Positions 62,991-64,000 of a stretch of DNA of 64,000 nt are shown in pieces. The DNA is from Corallococcus silvisoli (GTDB lineage Bacteria; Myxococcota; Myxococcia; Myxococcales; Myxococcaceae). Location: NCBI RefSeq assembly GCF_009909145.1, contig NZ_JAAAPJ010000007.1:62001-126000 (forward strand). The letters are read 5' to 3'. Position 1 is the first letter of the stretch. Each line of letters begins with the position of its first letter. Position numbers and translations under genes: made by a program. The notes under the pieces are model-generated. The model did no database searches. It worked only from the letters and a program-made list of their open reading frames with translations, and was not told the origin of the DNA.

Positions 62991-64000
62991 TCATTCAAAC
63001 CGAGTCACGGCCTGGATGGAGACGTCATTGGTGACGATGGCGGTGTTCTCGTCTCCTCCCTTGTTCCGAGGCACACCGCGCTGACGGTCCTCCAGGGTCC
63101 AGAGCTCGATGCAGACCGGATAGATCTCATCGTCATCCTTCATGCGGAGCTGGGTGAAGCGGCCGTAGACCCGCTGGGCGCCGATGTAGATGTTCCCGCT
63201 GAACATGGAGGCCCGCCTCGCCAACCCTTGGCTGTTCGTCGAATAGACGTTGGCCCGTCCCTCGCGAACCGTCACGAACTCGTCGTCGGATCTGTAGATG
63301 AACCGCCCACCCCACTGGAAGTCATAGATGTTCAGCTTCCGCATGGTCGCGATGGCGACCTCGGGGCAGTCCTCGGCTGGGGGCGTGGGGCGATCCACGT
63401 AGGGCGCGCCGCTGGCGCACGCCACGCCCATGCACGACGCGAGCGCGGCGGCCTTGAGGGGACGGCTGGGCTTCGGGGAAGACGGAGCAGGGGGCTTGGG
63501 GGTCACGGTGGCGTGTTCCTCGGGAGGCGCCGCCACGGAGGCGACGGTCGCCGGTGGAGGCCCCGGAGGCTGCGGGGCGGCGACAGGAACACTGTGCGGG
63601 CGGTCCGGCGCGCTGGCCAGTTTATGACCAGTGGAGGAGGATTCACTCTCAATGACCTGTGGGGTTGGATGGCGAGTCCAGCCGCGCAGCAGGACCTCCC
63701 AGGTCCTCGGCCCCGCGACCAGCAGCCCCAGGCCCACCGCCAATCCCACCCAACCCCACGCCGGCCACCGGCCCCGCGCGGGGGGCACGGGAGTTGTCCG
63801 CGGCCGGGGCGCTGACTTCACGTAGGGCCGCGTGGGCCAGGCCGGACGCTGGATCTGGTTGGGCGTGCCGGGGACCTCATCGAACAGGCGTGCCTCGAAC
63901 GCCTCCGCCCCGCTGGAGAGCAACCCCCGCATGAGCTCCGAATGCGCGGCCTCTCCCGTGCGGGGCCGCTCCTCGGGCTCCTTCTCCAGCAGCCGCAGGA
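62991..64000 (-). CDS. Ser/Thr protein kinase, C-terminal part (5' end beyond window)
   Basis: The frame is open to the right edge, so the N-terminal catalytic region is outside the window. What is visible starts with LRLLEKEPEERPRTGEAAH, the end of a Hanks-type kinase domain (the conserved C-lobe Arg in ERPRT). It is followed by a linker, one membrane helix (WGWVGLAVGLGLLVAG), a Pro/Ala-rich stalk and a C-terminal beta-rich domain of about 130 residues with two cysteines (DCPEVAIATMRK, YPVCIELWT). Membrane Ser/Thr kinases are common in Myxobacteria. The extracytoplasmic domain may sense a ligand. Confidence 0.85.
   Translation of the reverse strand, partial: LRLLEKEPEERPRTGEAAHSELMRGLLSSGAEAFEARLFDEVPGTPNQIQRPAWPTRPYVKSAPRPRTTPVPPARGRWPAWGWVGLAVGLGLLVAGPRTWEVLLRGWTRHPTPQVIESESSSTGHKLASAPDRPHSVPVAAPQPPGPPPATVASVAAPPEEHATVTPKPPAPSSPKPSRPLKAAALASCMGVACASGAPYVDRPTPPAEDCPEVAIATMRKLNIYDFQWGGRFIYRSDDEFVTVREGRANVYSTNSQGLARRASMFSGNIYIGAQRVYGRFTQLRMKDDDEIYPVCIELWTLEDRQRGVPRNKGGDENTAIVTNDVSIQAVTRFE

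Overview
The window is very GC-rich, densely coded, chromosomal bacterial DNA. The gene content points to a myxobacterium of the Myxococcaceae, most likely Corallococcus or Myxococcus; the genus is an inference. The pointers are a MYXO-CTERM-like sorting tail on a secreted protease, an IF-3 with a long acidic C-terminal tail and an apparent ATC start as in the Myxococcus dsg gene, an ADOP/MacB-type exporter with its own NtrC-like regulator and histidine kinase, many lipoproteins and a Ser/Thr kinase. I found no rRNA, tRNA, CRISPR array, insertion sequence, phage or replication origin.

Layout. 0-8.4 kb: end of an LpxL-like acyltransferase gene, an M1 aminopeptidase lipoprotein, an enoyl-CoA hydratase, then PRPP-synthetase, phosphoribosyltransferase, archease, an alpha/beta-hydrolase/OsmC fusion and oligoribonuclease. 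8.4-12.8 kb: a receiver-only response regulator with a tiny coupled ORF, a MatB-like acyl-CoA synthetase, two lipoproteins (one with a JAMM-like motif) and a beta-barrel. 12.9-20.6 kb: one operon with a candidate sigma-54 promoter encoding adaptor, ATPase, ADOP permease, sigma-54 activator and sensor kinase, the last with a 51-bp coding minisatellite. 20.5-25.2 kb: a small membrane protein, and a TonB-dependent receptor with its partner lipoprotein.

25.6-27.7 kb: a bacterial GRAS-domain protein translationally coupled to a CinA/PncC-type amidohydrolase, then a STAS-like protein. 27.7-36.0 kb: a divergent group that looks like a lipid or acyl-metabolite pathway: fatty acid desaturase plus membrane protein on one strand; an RnfD-like/FG-GAP/UnbV fusion, a GNAT-like protein, a GH3-family acyl-adenylase and a Rieske oxygenase on the other. 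36.0-46.1 kb: hexapeptide transferase, MATE exporter, tandem GNAT protein, GlsB-like protein, lipoprotein FKBP, lipoprotein dienelactone hydrolase, and two CAP-domain lipoproteins flanking a small protein, a TPR protein and a beta-propeller-like protein.

46.1-55.4 kb: a Tat-exported DUF1552 protein coupled to a DUF1587/1592-type lipoprotein, an M3 metallopeptidase lipoprotein with a TTG start, a three-gene secreted/lipoprotein operon and a 14-TM MFS exporter behind a palindrome. 55.4-64 kb: stand-alone infC, the MYXO-CTERM protease, a LysM/transglycosylase without a signal peptide, a small basic protein, a zinc-ribbon protein, DUF2267, a HAD-IG 5'-nucleotidase, a START-like secreted protein, and the C-terminal part of a Ser/Thr kinase cut by the window edge.

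The most novel-looking parts are the sigma-54/ADOP/two-component operon, the GRAS-CinA pair, and the GH3/Rieske/desaturase/UnbV-fusion neighbourhood. All functions come from motif reading; no database search was possible.
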